64,000 nt of DNA, taken from positions 248,001 to 312,000 of the forward strand of contig NZ_CP017476.1 in the NCBI RefSeq assembly GCF_001761385.1. Direction: 5' to 3'. The position numbers and the translations under genes were made by a program. Source of the DNA: Hydrogenophaga crassostreae (lineage in GTDB: Bacteria > Pseudomonadota > Gammaproteobacteria > Burkholderiales > Burkholderiaceae_C). Of the stretch, positions 26,451 to 35,853 are shown one piece after another (position 1 is the first letter of the stretch; each line of letters starts with the position of its first letter). The notes beneath the pieces are model-generated. The model did no database searches, was not told where the DNA came from, and was given only the letters and a program-made list of their open reading frames with translations.

Positions 26451-27385
26451 GTCTGGACGTGATCACCTTCGGCGAGGCCATGTTGTTGCTGGTGGCCGAC
26501 CGTCCCGGTCCGCTGGAGGACGCAGAGTCCTTTGGCAAGCGCACCGCCGGCGCGGAGACCAACGCCGCCATCGGGCTTTCCCGCCTCGGCCTGAAAGTGG
26601 GCTGGGCCAGCCGGGTGGGCGCTGACGCCATGGGCCGCTACCTGATACGGGTCATGCAGGACGAGGGGATCGATTGCTCCCATGTGGTCGCCGACCCGGG
26701 CCAGCGCACCGGCATTCAAATCAAAGGGCGGGTGGAGGGCGGCGGAGATCCCCCCACCGAGTACTACCGCAAAGGCTCGGCGGCCAGCCTGTTTCAACCC
26801 GAGCACATCGATGTGCCCTGGCTGACGTCGGCGCGCCATCTGCACACCACTGGCGTATTTTCGGCCGTGTCGGACAGTTGTCTGGCCACCGTGCAGCGCA
26901 GCATGGCACTCATGCGCGAGGCCGGGAAAACGGTGTCTTTTGACACCAACCTTCGTCCCACGCTGTGGTCGTCTCCCGAGCGCATGCGCGAAGTGGTCAA
27001 TGCCTTGGCGGGCATGGCCGACTGGGTGTTGCCCGGCATCGAAGAGGGCCAGATACTGACCGGCGAGTCTTCGGCAGAAGGCATCGCGGCTTTCTACCGG
27101 GCGCAGGGCGCCAGACTGGTGGTCGTCAAGCTCGGCCCGCAAGGGGCCTACTACGACGGCGAAGCCGGTTGCGGCCACGTGCCCGGATGTCCCGTGGCCC
27201 AGGTGGTGGACACCGTGGGCGCGGGTGACGGCTTCGCAGCAGGTGTCATCAGCGGCTTGCTTGACGGGCTCCCGGTTCCCGATGCGGTCAGGCGGGGCGC
27301 CTGGATCGGTGCGCGGGCTGTGCAAGTATTGGGCGACAGCGAAGGTTTTCCCACCCGCGCCGAACTGGAGGCCGCAGCCCTATGA
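26447..27385 (+). CDS. kguK: PfkB family sugar kinase, 2-ketogluconate kinase-like (KguK)
   Basis: A 312-residue ribokinase-family kinase. The N-terminal signature is TFGEAMLLLVADRPGPL with two early glycines. The C-terminal signature VDTVGAGDGFAAGVISGLL holds the catalytic Asp and anion-hole GAGD. It resembles 2-keto-3-deoxygluconate kinases, and in a kgu operon the equivalent enzyme phosphorylates 2-ketogluconate to 2-keto-6-phosphogluconate. It overlaps both neighbours by four bases (ATGA). KDG kinase activity remains an alternative. Confidence 0.78.
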   Translation: MSLDVITFGEAMLLLVADRPGPLEDAESFGKRTAGAETNAAIGLSRLGLKVGWASRVGADAMGRYLIRVMQDEGIDCSHVVADPGQRTGIQIKGRVEGGGDPPTEYYRKGSAASLFQPEHIDVPWLTSARHLHTTGVFSAVSDSCLATVQRSMALMREAGKTVSFDTNLRPTLWSSPERMREVVNALAGMADWVLPGIEEGQILTGESSAEGIAAFYRAQGARLVVVKLGPQGAYYDGEAGCGHVPGCPVAQVVDTVGAGDGFAAGVISGLLDGLPVPDAVRRGAWIGARAVQVLGDSEGFPTRAELEAAAL

Positions 27386-28344
27386 CCCGCAAGAATGTTT
27401 TGGTATTTCGTGAACTGCCCGATGACCAGATGGCGCGGCTGCGTGCGGCGCACGAAGTCACCGTCGCCAACCCCAAACGTGCCGATCAGCGAAAAGCATT
27501 TGATGCCGCCCTGCCGACGGCCCATGGTTTGATCGGTGCCAGTTATTCCATTGACGAGACCGTGCTCGCCCGGGCCCCACGACTGGAGGCGGTGTCCAGC
27601 ATTTCGGTGGGCGTGGACAACTACGACCTGCCTGCGTTGCGACAACGCGGCATCGTGTTGACGCACACACCAGGCGTGCTGACAGAGACCACCGCAGACA
27701 CCCTGTTCGCATTGCTCATCGCCAGCAGCCGCCGCATCGTCGAGCTGGCCAACCATGTGCGCGATGGGCAGTGGACCCACAACATCGATGAGTCGCTGTT
27801 TGGCTGGGATGTGCACGGCAAGACCGTGGGCATTCTCGGGTTTGGCCGCATCGGCCAGGCCGTGGCCCGGCGCGCCGCACTGGGCTTTGGCATGCCTGTG
27901 CTGTACCACCATCGGCGCGAAGTGGAGTGCCCGGGGCTGGAAGGCCACGTCAAAGCGGTGAGCATGGAGGCGCTGCTGGCGGAGTCGGACTTCATCGTCC
28001 TGGCCTTGCCGCTGACCGAGGAAACCCGCGGGTTGATGAACGCTTCCCGGTTCGCTGCGATGAAGCGTGGTGCGATTTTGATCAATGGTTCGCGCGGCGC
28101 TGTGGTGGACGAGGAGGCGCTGCTGGCCGCGCTGGACCACGGGCATCTGCGCGCCGCGGGGCTGGACGTGTTCGCCGTTGAGCCTTTGCCCCAGGCATCA
28201 CCACTGCGCAGGCATCCCCGCGTGACGGCATTGCCCCACATCGGTTCGGCCACCCACGAGACCCGGTATGCCATGGCCGTGCTGGCGACCGACAACCTGT
28301 TGCAAGAGTTGGCGGGCGAGCGGTCGGAATGCCGGGTCCCTTGA
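27382..28344 (+). CDS. kguD: D-2-hydroxyacid dehydrogenase, 2-keto-(6-phospho)gluconate reductase-like (KguD)
   Basis: A 320-residue NAD(P)-dependent dehydrogenase. The cofactor fold is VGILGFGRIGQAVARRA (about residue 150). The catalytic set is Arg in NGSRGAVVDE, Glu in the following AGLDVFAVEPLP segment, and His in PHIGSATHETR. Family relatives include GhrB and KguD; in a kgu operon the enzyme reduces 2-keto-6-phosphogluconate to 6-phosphogluconate, feeding the Entner-Doudoroff route. It is the last gene of the operon, coupled to kguK by an ATGA overlap. Confidence 0.8.
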   Translation: MTRKNVLVFRELPDDQMARLRAAHEVTVANPKRADQRKAFDAALPTAHGLIGASYSIDETVLARAPRLEAVSSISVGVDNYDLPALRQRGIVLTHTPGVLTETTADTLFALLIASSRRIVELANHVRDGQWTHNIDESLFGWDVHGKTVGILGFGRIGQAVARRAALGFGMPVLYHHRREVECPGLEGHVKAVSMEALLAESDFIVLALPLTEETRGLMNASRFAAMKRGAILINGSRGAVVDEEALLAALDHGHLRAAGLDVFAVEPLPQASPLRRHPRVTALPHIGSATHETRYAMAVLATDNLLQELAGERSECRVP

Positions 28345-28392
28345 GCGATTGACAACATGCGAACCGTTTTCGACCTGTGAGCCCGCAGGGTT

Positions 28393-28411
28393 GCGCCGTC
28401 CAGGACGGCGC
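28393..28411. other. Near-perfect palindrome between convergent kguD and azoR
   Basis: GCGCCGTCC-A-GGACGGCGC lies in the 75-base gap between the two convergent genes. It can form a strong hairpin and may help to end both transcripts, but neither side has a T tract. Confidence 0.4.
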
Positions 28412-28419
28412 CTCCTGCC

Positions 28420-29040
28420 TCAAACGGTCATTTCCGCAATCTGCGTGATTTGCTCGCGCGCAGCCGTGAGCGCGGCGGCCTTGGGCGCTTCGCCCATCGC
28501 CAAGCCTTCGGCGCGCACGATGCGCACATCAGAGATGCCGAAGAAGCCGAAGATCACCTTGAGGTAGCTTTCCTGGTGTTCCATGGCCTGACCGCCTTCG
28601 CTGGTGGAGTAGGCGCCGCCGCGCGTCGAAGCCACGATCACCGTCTTGCCACCAGCCAGGCCAACCGGTCCCTGCTCGGTGTATTTGAAGGTGCGGCCAA
28701 CCTGTGCCAGGCGGTCGATCCAGGCCTTGAGCTGGGTCGGAATGCTGAAGTTGTAAAACGGTGCGCCGATCACGATCACGTCGGCGGCCAGAAACTGCGC
28801 GACCAGACGCTCGGACACACCGTTCTCAAAACGCTGTGCCGCGGTTGGATCGGCTTGCGCGCCCACCTTGATGCCGAGCGCGTCGGCGCTGAAGTGGCTG
28901 GGCGCGTCGGTGGCCAGATCGAGGTATTCCACTGTGGTGTCGGGCTGCGTATCGAGCCAGTTTTGAACAATCTCGGCGGTCAATTGGCGCGAAGTGGAAT
29001 GGGCGCCCAGGATGCTGGAGTCAACATGCAGAAGTTTCAT
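28420..29040 (-). CDS. azoR: FMN-dependent NADH-azoreductase
   Basis: A 206-residue flavodoxin-fold oxidoreductase. It begins MKLLHVDSSILGAHSTSRQLT, with the FMN phosphate-binding S-x-S segment, and contains GAPFYNFSIPTQLKAWID and GGKTVIVASTRGGAYS, both characteristic of AzoR. It reduces quinones and azo compounds with NADH, probably as protection against electrophile stress. It is divergent from a LysR gene, the usual arrangement for azoR and its regulator. Confidence 0.9.
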   Translation of the reverse strand: MKLLHVDSSILGAHSTSRQLTAEIVQNWLDTQPDTTVEYLDLATDAPSHFSADALGIKVGAQADPTAAQRFENGVSERLVAQFLAADVIVIGAPFYNFSIPTQLKAWIDRLAQVGRTFKYTEQGPVGLAGGKTVIVASTRGGAYSTSEGGQAMEHQESYLKVIFGFFGISDVRIVRAEGLAMGEAPKAAALTAAREQITQIAEMTV

Positions 29041-29102
29041 GGTCAGGCTTTCAAAGGGGTAGGAAGTACAAAGGGTCCGTGTGTTTAAATTCTATAAATA
29101 CA

Positions 29103-29114
29103 GATCAAATTTGA
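29103..29114. promoter_or_regulatory. Palindrome in the azoR/LysR intergenic region
   Basis: ATCAAATTTGAT is a perfect 12-base palindrome in an AT-rich gap between azoR and its divergent LysR gene. This is a plausible operator or promoter-region element. Only its symmetry and position support it. Confidence 0.4.
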
Positions 29115-29160
29115 TAAGTAGGCCAAAATAGACTTCTACGTTCCAAAAATAGGACGATCA

Positions 29161-30087
29161 ATGCAAGACCTGAACGACATGCTCTTGTTTGCCGACGTCA
29201 TCGAACACGGTGGCTTCGCTGCCGCAGGTCGCGCGGCCCAGCTGCCGAAGTCGAGGCTCTCCCGCCGGGTCGCACGCCTTGAAGCACAGCTGGGGGTTCA
29301 GTTGTTGCAGCGCAGCTCACGCAAGCTGTCTCTCACCGCTGCCGGCGAGAGCTTTCTGAAGCACTGCATCGAGATGCGGGTGGCCGCGCAAGCGGCGTTC
29401 GAAACCGTGGCTCAGGCGCAAAAGGAACCGCATGGCACGGTGCGCCTGAGTTGTCCCGTGACCCTGGCACAGGGTGGGGTGGCCGGGTTGATTCCCCGGT
29501 TTCTCATGCAATACCCACAGGTTCGCGTAGAGATGCGGGTTCTCAACCGGCCAGTGGACCCGGTCGAAGACGGGGTTGATTTGGCCCTGCGGGTTCGACA
29601 TGTAATCGAGGACAGTGCGACGCTGGTGGCCAAGACGTTCGGCCACAGCCGGGGTGTGTTGGTGGCCGCGCCAGCGCTGCTGGCCCGGCAGGGCGGGCCG
29701 GTGAACGGGCCGGGCGATCTGGCCCGGCTGGACACGGTGGCCATGAACACGTCCGACCGCCGAGGGGGCTGGTCGTTCCAGGGGCCTGATGGCTCGCATT
29801 ACATGCACACCCACGAACCCCGGTATGTGGCCGATGATTTGCTGGTTTTGGTGGAGGCTGCGGTGCTTGGTGTGGGCGCTGCCATGTTGCCGGACTTCAT
29901 GTGCCGTGGGCATTTGGTGGCCGGCCGCCTGGTTCAACTGCTGCCCGAATGGACGCCACCGCCCCGCATCGTGCATGCGGTGTTTCCTGCCCGCAGGGCT
30001 CTGGTGCCTGCTGTGCGCCATTTGCTGGATTTTCTGGCGGAGCATCTGGTCGACGACGGTCTGCTTGTCGAGACCCGGAGCCCCTAA
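29161..30087 (+). CDS. LysR family transcriptional regulator, divergent from azoR
   Basis: A 308-residue LysR regulator with the N-terminal helix-turn-helix in DVIEHGGFAAAGRAAQLPKSRLSRRVARLE (about residues 12-41) and the effector domain after residue 90. The K-S-R-L-S-R-R-V pattern is common in the quinone- and aromatic-responsive LysR group. The 120-base gap to azoR is AT-rich (29085-29150) and holds sequences such as ATCAAATTTGAT at about 29103-29114, a perfect 12-base palindrome that is a candidate operator. Confidence 0.85.
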   Translation: MQDLNDMLLFADVIEHGGFAAAGRAAQLPKSRLSRRVARLEAQLGVQLLQRSSRKLSLTAAGESFLKHCIEMRVAAQAAFETVAQAQKEPHGTVRLSCPVTLAQGGVAGLIPRFLMQYPQVRVEMRVLNRPVDPVEDGVDLALRVRHVIEDSATLVAKTFGHSRGVLVAAPALLARQGGPVNGPGDLARLDTVAMNTSDRRGGWSFQGPDGSHYMHTHEPRYVADDLLVLVEAAVLGVGAAMLPDFMCRGHLVAGRLVQLLPEWTPPPRIVHAVFPARRALVPAVRHLLDFLAEHLVDDGLLVETRSP

Positions 30088-30182
30088 AAGCGCGCCAGAA
30101 GCCAATGCGGCGGAATCGGAATCGACTTGAGCAAACCCCCTTCCCGCCTGCTTGCCCGATCACCAAGGCCGGGCGGCGGGTT

Positions 30183-32591
30183 TTAAGTGAAGCCCATGCC
30201 CCGCGCCTCGCGCACCTCGGGCTTGATTCGGTGCTCTGCTTCCAGCTGGGCCAGAAACTCCGAAGGCTCCAGGGTTTCGCCCAGAATCTCGATCTGGCGT
30301 TTGACCGCCGCGTAGTCGCCAGGGCACAGCTGCTCCAGCTTGGCGAGCCGCTTGCCAAATCCTTCATCCAGCCGCGACGCGTCGCCTTCCAGCGCCTCCA
30401 CCACGAACATGCGTTCGCGCTGCTCAGTGGTGAGCGGGTTGAAGCGGATCTTGAAGGTGAAGCGGCGCAGCGCGGCCTGATCGATGCTGTCCATCAGGTT
30501 GGTGGTGCAGATGAAGACGCCGTTGTGGCGCTCCATGCATTGCAGCATTTCGTTGACTTCGGTCACCTCGTAAGTGCGCTGGGCGCCGCGCCGGTCTTGC
30601 AAAAAACTGTCGGCCTCGTCGAGCAGAAGCACCGCCTTTTCTGCCTCCGCTTCTTTGAACATCGCGGCCATCTGCTGTTCGGTTTCGCCCACGAATTTGC
30701 TCACCAGATCGCTGGCGCGGCGAATCATCAAGGGACGGCCCAGGGTCTCGGCAATGTGCTCGGCCAGGGCGGTTTTGCCGGTACCGGGTGCGCCGTGGAA
30801 GCACAGCGCGCCGTGGCCTCGCGCTTTGAGGGCAGTCACAATGCGCGGCACGTCGTAACGGCTTTCGACATTGAGCATGTCCAGGCTGTACTGGGTCACG
30901 CTGGGGCGTTTCACCTCGTCGGGTTGGCGGCCCAGCGCGTGGTCGGCGTTTTTGAGCTGGCGCTCGATCAAGGCATCGATGTCCACGGGTTCAAGCACTT
31001 TTTTGCTGCGTCGCGACGCCGATTTGGCGGGAGCCGAGGCGAGCTGGGCAAAACGCAGCGCGGTGCGAATCTGCGCCGGTGTGAGTCCTTTGCGTTCGGT
31101 CAACCGGGCCACCAGCGCGTCGGAGACCGGCGCGCCTTCAAGCGTTTTGCGGATCAGTTGCTCGCGTGCGCCGGGCGGCGGGCTCTTGAGTTCGAGGTGG
31201 TAGGCGAAGCGGCGGCGAAAGGCCGGGTCGATCTGCTCGATGCGGTTGGTGACCCAGACGGTGGGGATGGCATTGGACTCCAGAATCTGGTTGACCCAGG
31301 CCTTGCCGCTCACGCTGCCGCTGCTGGGTGCGCTCACCTGCTCGGCACGGGCCATGAATTGCGCGGCTTCGCTGGAGATGGGCGGGAACACGTCTTCCAC
31401 CTCATCGAACAGCAAAGCCGATTGAGCCGTGCCTTTCAAAAAAACCTGGGCAATCTGCAGTGAGCGGTAGCGGTCCCGGCCGCTCAAGGCATTGCCGTCG
31501 CGGTCGGCGTATTCGACTTCAAACAGCTCCAGTTTGGCCGCTGCCGCCACCACGCGTGCGAGTTCGGTCTTGCCGGTGCCCGGCGGGCCGTAGAGCAGGA
31601 TATTGACGCCGGGTTCTTTGCGGGCCACGGCTTCACGCAGCAGAGCACAGAGCAACTGCACATCTTCCGATACGTAATTGAAATCTTTGATGGTGAGCGC
31701 CGAGAGCGTTGCCGGACGGGTGAAAACAGCCATCAGTTCACTCTGGCTGCTGTATTCCCGCATCAAGACCGGCGGCAGCTTTTCACTGACTTTCATCAGA
31801 TCGGCGAGATCGGTGATGTTGTGTTCCGAGATCAGGTTTTCCACCATGCCGATGCGTTCCAGGCGCGAACCCGCACGCAGCGCCTCGCCGACTTCGCTGG
31901 CTTTCACGCCGGCCACTTCTGCGATGGCCGCGTAGGCTTCGGGCGCGTTGTTGACCTTGAACTCCACCAGAATTGAACGCAGGTCGCGCTGGTAGCGCGC
32001 CAGGGTGCCGTAGAGCAGGAGGGCGCGTTCGGCGCGGTTGAGCTGCAGCAGTCCGGCGAGGGCGTCGATGTTTTTCTCGACCAGCGTAGAGTGTTTCTTG
32101 AGCGACTGGCTGAGCCAGTCGCCGGTCACTGCGAGCACAGACAGCAGGTCTTTGGGAGACTCCTTGGCGTACTCGTCCAAATAGAAAAAGAGCGTGCCTT
32201 CTTCATAGGGGCCGCGCCAGATGCCATAGCGTTCCATGAACGCAGCGGTGGAAAGTTTTTCGCAGCCGGTCCACAGCTCGTTGTCCTTGCAGCGGCGGCC
32301 CAGAAATTCGCGCACCCTGCTGAGCACCGTCAAAGGCCACACCAGATGGCGCCCCGCCAGCGCCAGCAGGGTATTGAGGTCGCGGCGCACATTGAAGCGC
32401 GGCCCTTGCTTGGCTGCAAGACTCAAGACGAAGTGTGAACACATCAGGTCCAGAACGGGTGCTTGCCGCAGGCTGGGAGGAACAAACACGCGCGCATCGA
32501 GCACCGGCGAAGGGCGCGGTTCGTGGCCCACGCGAACTTCTGGCGCGGGCCGCGTCACAGGCCCAGAGGGCTGCAACAGGCGTTTGCTCAT
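30183..32591 (-). CDS. AAA family ATPase with two ATPase modules and a large N-terminal domain
   Basis: The 802-residue protein has an N-terminal helical region (1-300) of no recognised family and two AAA modules. Module 1 has Walker A GPPGTGKTE (about 335-343), Walker B LLFDEVED (about 394-401) and an arginine-finger region AFRRRFAYHLEL. Module 2 has GAPGTGKTALAEH (about 601) and LLLDEADSF (about 657), with ALRRFTFKIRF. The Walker B acids are present in both, so both could hydrolyse ATP. Start ATG 32591 has GGAGG seven bases upstream. It may act as a protein-remodelling ATPase; partner unknown. It is divergent from the threonine ammonia-lyase gene. Confidence 0.8.
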   Translation of the reverse strand: MSKRLLQPSGPVTRPAPEVRVGHEPRPSPVLDARVFVPPSLRQAPVLDLMCSHFVLSLAAKQGPRFNVRRDLNTLLALAGRHLVWPLTVLSRVREFLGRRCKDNELWTGCEKLSTAAFMERYGIWRGPYEEGTLFFYLDEYAKESPKDLLSVLAVTGDWLSQSLKKHSTLVEKNIDALAGLLQLNRAERALLLYGTLARYQRDLRSILVEFKVNNAPEAYAAIAEVAGVKASEVGEALRAGSRLERIGMVENLISEHNITDLADLMKVSEKLPPVLMREYSSQSELMAVFTRPATLSALTIKDFNYVSEDVQLLCALLREAVARKEPGVNILLYGPPGTGKTELARVVAAAAKLELFEVEYADRDGNALSGRDRYRSLQIAQVFLKGTAQSALLFDEVEDVFPPISSEAAQFMARAEQVSAPSSGSVSGKAWVNQILESNAIPTVWVTNRIEQIDPAFRRRFAYHLELKSPPPGAREQLIRKTLEGAPVSDALVARLTERKGLTPAQIRTALRFAQLASAPAKSASRRSKKVLEPVDIDALIERQLKNADHALGRQPDEVKRPSVTQYSLDMLNVESRYDVPRIVTALKARGHGALCFHGAPGTGKTALAEHIAETLGRPLMIRRASDLVSKFVGETEQQMAAMFKEAEAEKAVLLLDEADSFLQDRRGAQRTYEVTEVNEMLQCMERHNGVFICTTNLMDSIDQAALRRFTFKIRFNPLTTEQRERMFVVEALEGDASRLDEGFGKRLAKLEQLCPGDYAAVKRQIEILGETLEPSEFLAQLEAEHRIKPEVREARGMGFT

Positions 32592-32805
32592 TCGACGACC
32601 TCCAGTCTTGACAACAGGGAATTTCTCCCGCAAAGAACGGCGTTGATGGCGCACCATACCCCAGCTTGATCGTGGATGGAAGCTGGAAATGGCCCGTGTT
32701 TTCCAGCGGTGTGCGCCTTTTCCCACACTTGCCGGGCAAGTGTCGGTGGCCGTTTCCGTGAGCATTGTTCTTCAGCGCCGGAAAACCGCTGAACAGCGCG
32801 TCACA

Positions 32806-34014
32806 ATGTCGCCTATGTTGCAAATCACCGATATCGAAGCCGCTGCTGAACGCTTGATTGGCCAAGTGCTGGACACCCCGTGTGTGGAGTCTCGAACTTT
32901 GTCGCAGATGGTTGGCTGCCGTGTGTTTCTCAAGTTTGAAAATCTGCAGTACACCGCTTCATTCAAAGAACGTGGCGCCTGCAACAAGCTCACGCAGCTG
33001 ACCGAGCAAGAGCGTGCGCGCGGCGTGGTGGCCATGAGCGCGGGCAATCACGCCCAGGGTGTGGCCTTCCACGCTCAGCGCCTGGGCTTGCGTGCCGTGA
33101 TCGTGATGCCGCGGTTCACGCCTGGCGTGAAGGTGGAGCGCACCCGTGGTTTCGGCGCCGAGGTGGTTCTGCACGGCGATACGCTGGAAATCTCGCGGGC
33201 GCATGCCCGAGAACTCGCCGAGCGTGAGGGCCTGGTGTTCGTGCATCCCTATGACGACGAAGCCATTGTGGCGGGGCAGGGCACGGTGGCGCTGGAAATG
33301 CTGCGCGCACAACCCGATCTCGACACCCTGGTGATCGCCATTGGCGGGGGTGGGTTGATTGGCGGCATGGCCACGGCAGCCAAAGCGATCAAGCCGGGCA
33401 TCCGGGTGGTTGGCGTGCAGACCGCGCGGTTCCCTGCCATGTACAACGCGATCAAGGGCACCGAACTGCCGCAAGGTACCAGCACCATCGCCGAGGGTAT
33501 CGCGGTGGGCACGCCAGGCGTGATCACCGAAGCCATCATTCGTGAACGGGTGGATGAGATGCTGCTGGTTGATGAAGGTGACATCGAGCAAGCCATCGTG
33601 ATGCTGCTGGAAATCGAAAAGACCCTGGTGGAGGGCGCTGGTGCCGCTGGACTCGCGGCCTTGATCAAACATCCCGAGCGGTTCAAGGGGCAGAACGTGG
33701 GGCTGGTGCTTTCCGGCGGCAATATCGATCCATTGCTGCTGGCCTCGATCATCGAGCGCGGCATGGTGCGTGCAGGCCGCCTGGCGCGCATACAGGTCAA
33801 CTCACGCGACGTGCCTGGCAACCTCGCGCGCATCACGGCCATCGTGGCCGAAGCCGGCGCCAATATCGATGAGGTGCATCACCAGCGGGCGTTCACTTTG
33901 CTGGCCGCTCAGAACGTGGCCATCGAATTGGTCTTGCAGACACGCGGTCGGGAGCATGTGGCGGAAGTGATCCGGATGTTGCAGGCGCAAGGGTTTGAGG
34001 CGGCCCTGACGTAA
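32806..34014 (+). CDS. ilvA: Threonine ammonia-lyase (threonine dehydratase), ACT-domain type
   Basis: A 402-residue PLP enzyme converting threonine to 2-oxobutanoate and ammonia, the first step toward isoleucine. The PLP lysine is in ASFKERGACNKL, the phosphate-binding glycine loop in AIGGGGLIGGMAT, and the C-terminal 75 residues form one ACT-like regulatory domain (LARIQVNSRDVPGNLARITAIVAEAGANIDEVHHQRAF). This architecture matches the 400-residue TdcB/IlvA type with a single ACT domain rather than the 510-residue E. coli IlvA. Start ATG 32806, or 32815 in the same frame. Confidence 0.88.
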   Translation: MSPMLQITDIEAAAERLIGQVLDTPCVESRTLSQMVGCRVFLKFENLQYTASFKERGACNKLTQLTEQERARGVVAMSAGNHAQGVAFHAQRLGLRAVIVMPRFTPGVKVERTRGFGAEVVLHGDTLEISRAHARELAEREGLVFVHPYDDEAIVAGQGTVALEMLRAQPDLDTLVIAIGGGGLIGGMATAAKAIKPGIRVVGVQTARFPAMYNAIKGTELPQGTSTIAEGIAVGTPGVITEAIIRERVDEMLLVDEGDIEQAIVMLLEIEKTLVEGAGAAGLAALIKHPERFKGQNVGLVLSGGNIDPLLLASIIERGMVRAGRLARIQVNSRDVPGNLARITAIVAEAGANIDEVHHQRAFTLLAAQNVAIELVLQTRGREHVAEVIRMLQAQGFEAALT

Positions 34015-34364
34015 GGCCGCAAGCCGCGAGCAACGCAGCGTCGAGAAGACAGCGCTGTCCAAGCCCGTTCAATTTCAATATGGGGTCTGGTGAGGGCGCG
34101 GTCGCTCTCGCTGGCTGATGCTCTCCCGCCCATGGGCCTTGACGCATGGCCAGCGGCACGTTTCCACGCTTGAGGCCATCTGGCCGCACCGCCTGGGCTC
34201 GTCTGGTCTCCTTGCGGGTGGTACATCTGCCGATATCTTGCTGCTTTTGTGTGCGATTCGTTCGCATTCGCCATCAAGTTCCCAAAATGACGTAGCTAAA
34301 AGTTGACGGGGTGGGCCACGCCTTGCATGATGGCCATTGTTTGAACGTTGAATGGAGAAAAATC
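34015..34364. other. Gene-free interval with a candidate promoter for the mechanosensitive channel
   Basis: No gene is seen in these 350 bases. Near the end, TTGACG and CATGAT are separated by 17 bases (about 34303-34331), which could be the promoter of the channel gene, whose ATG at 34365 has a GGAG ribosome-binding site. Nothing else was recognised. Confidence 0.4.
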
Positions 34365-35825
34365 ATGAATATGTCCGCCTTGTGGGCTTCCCTGCAAAAC
34401 AACATGGGGAACCACATTCCCCAACTGCTGGGCGCGCTCGCCATTTTTGTCGGGGGCTGGTTCGTGGCCGTGCTGGTGCGAGCCGCTGTTCGCAAGAGTC
34501 TGGGGTATGCCGGGGTCAACCAGCGCCTGGGCAAATTGACGGGCAACGGTGTTGACGTGGAGGGCGCCGTGGGACTGGGCGCTTTCTGGACGGTGATTTT
34601 GCTGACCCTGGTGGCGGGGTTCAACTCCCTTGACCTGGCCATGGTATCCGGGCCATTCAGCGCCCTCCTGACGCAGATTTTTGAGTTCGCGCCACGCTTG
34701 CTGGCCGGCTTGGTGTTGGCACTGGTGGCCTGGCTGGTGGCCACCATCGTTCGCACGGTGGCTCAAAAAATGCTCGACAAGACATCGCTGGATGAAAAAC
34801 TGTCCGAGCACGCCGACATGTCGCCGATGGGCCAGAGCCTGGCCGGTGCCTTGTTCTGGCTGGTCATCTTGCTGTTCCTGCCGGCCATCCTCGGCGCGCT
34901 CGAAATGCGCGGCATGCTGGAGCCGCTGAGCGTCATGGTGACCAAATCGCTGGATATGCTGCCCAATGTGGTCGCCGCCGTGGTGATTGGTGGCATCGGC
35001 TGGATCGTGGCAACGGTGCTGCGCAATCTGGTGACCAACCTGAGCCGCACAGCGGGGGTGGACAGCGTTGGTGCCAAAGCGGGATTGACCGATTCGGTGA
35101 AGATTTCCGGGGTGCTGGGTCTGCTGGTGTTTGTGTCGGTTTTTCTGCCGTCACTGATCGCTGCGCTGGATGCCTTGAAGATCGAAGCCATTTCCAGGCC
35201 TGCGACCGACATGTTGTCCATGCTCATGGATGGTGTGCCCCACGTGATTGCGGCCGCCCTGATCCTGGTGATCACCTGGATGGTGGCTTCATTCGCCTCC
35301 AAGCTGTTTGCCAGCCTGTTGGCCACATTGGGCTTTGACACCTTGCCTGGCCGTATTGGTCTGGCGCAAGCGTTCGAGAAGACCAGCGCGTCCACCTTTG
35401 TGGGCAATGTCGTGATGTTCTTCGCCATGTTGTTTGCTTCGGTGGAAGCGGCTTCCCAGCTCGGTTTCACGCAAGTCAGCGATGTCGTCACCCAGTTCAT
35501 CACCTTCGGTGGCGACGTGTTGCTGGGCGGTGCGATTCTGGTCATTGGTTTCTGGCTGGCCAACGTGGCCTACACCGCCATCGACCGTGCCAGTGGCGCC
35601 AACACCCAGGGTTTGGCCCGCATTGCGCGCTTCGCCATTCTCGCGTTGGTGCTGGCGATGGGCTTGCGTGCCATGGGCATTGCCGATGACATCGTGAATC
35701 TGGCCTTTGGCTTGACGCTGGGTGCCGTGGCTGTGGCAGTAGCCTTGTCATTTGGCCTGGGTGGCCGCGAAGCCGCCGGCAAGCTGATGGAGCACTGGCT
35801 CTCGAAGTTCCGCAAAAACGACTGA
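34365..35825 (+). CDS. Mechanosensitive ion channel family protein (TM-helix repeat, CmpX-like)
   Basis: A 486-residue inner-membrane protein with about ten hydrophobic segments. It contains repeated units of the conserved TM-helix type, visible as P-x-L-L-G-A-L-A-I-F-V-G-G-W near the start, PRLLAGLVLALVAWLVA, PNVVAAVVIGGIGWIVA and PHVIAAALILVITWMVA, each starting with a proline-containing entry to a helix. The C-terminal LGAVAVAVALSFGLGGREAAGKL matches the MscS pore-helix pattern. Members such as CmpX release solutes on osmotic downshock and influence surface and signalling behaviour. It stands in its own unit before a thioesterase gene. Confidence 0.82.
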   Translation: MNMSALWASLQNNMGNHIPQLLGALAIFVGGWFVAVLVRAAVRKSLGYAGVNQRLGKLTGNGVDVEGAVGLGAFWTVILLTLVAGFNSLDLAMVSGPFSALLTQIFEFAPRLLAGLVLALVAWLVATIVRTVAQKMLDKTSLDEKLSEHADMSPMGQSLAGALFWLVILLFLPAILGALEMRGMLEPLSVMVTKSLDMLPNVVAAVVIGGIGWIVATVLRNLVTNLSRTAGVDSVGAKAGLTDSVKISGVLGLLVFVSVFLPSLIAALDALKIEAISRPATDMLSMLMDGVPHVIAAALILVITWMVASFASKLFASLLATLGFDTLPGRIGLAQAFEKTSASTFVGNVVMFFAMLFASVEAASQLGFTQVSDVVTQFITFGGDVLLGGAILVIGFWLANVAYTAIDRASGANTQGLARIARFAILALVLAMGLRAMGIADDIVNLAFGLTLGAVAVAVALSFGLGGREAAGKLMEHWLSKFRKND

Positions 35826-35853
35826 GCCCGGGCGCACGATCCCGTCTGAACCC

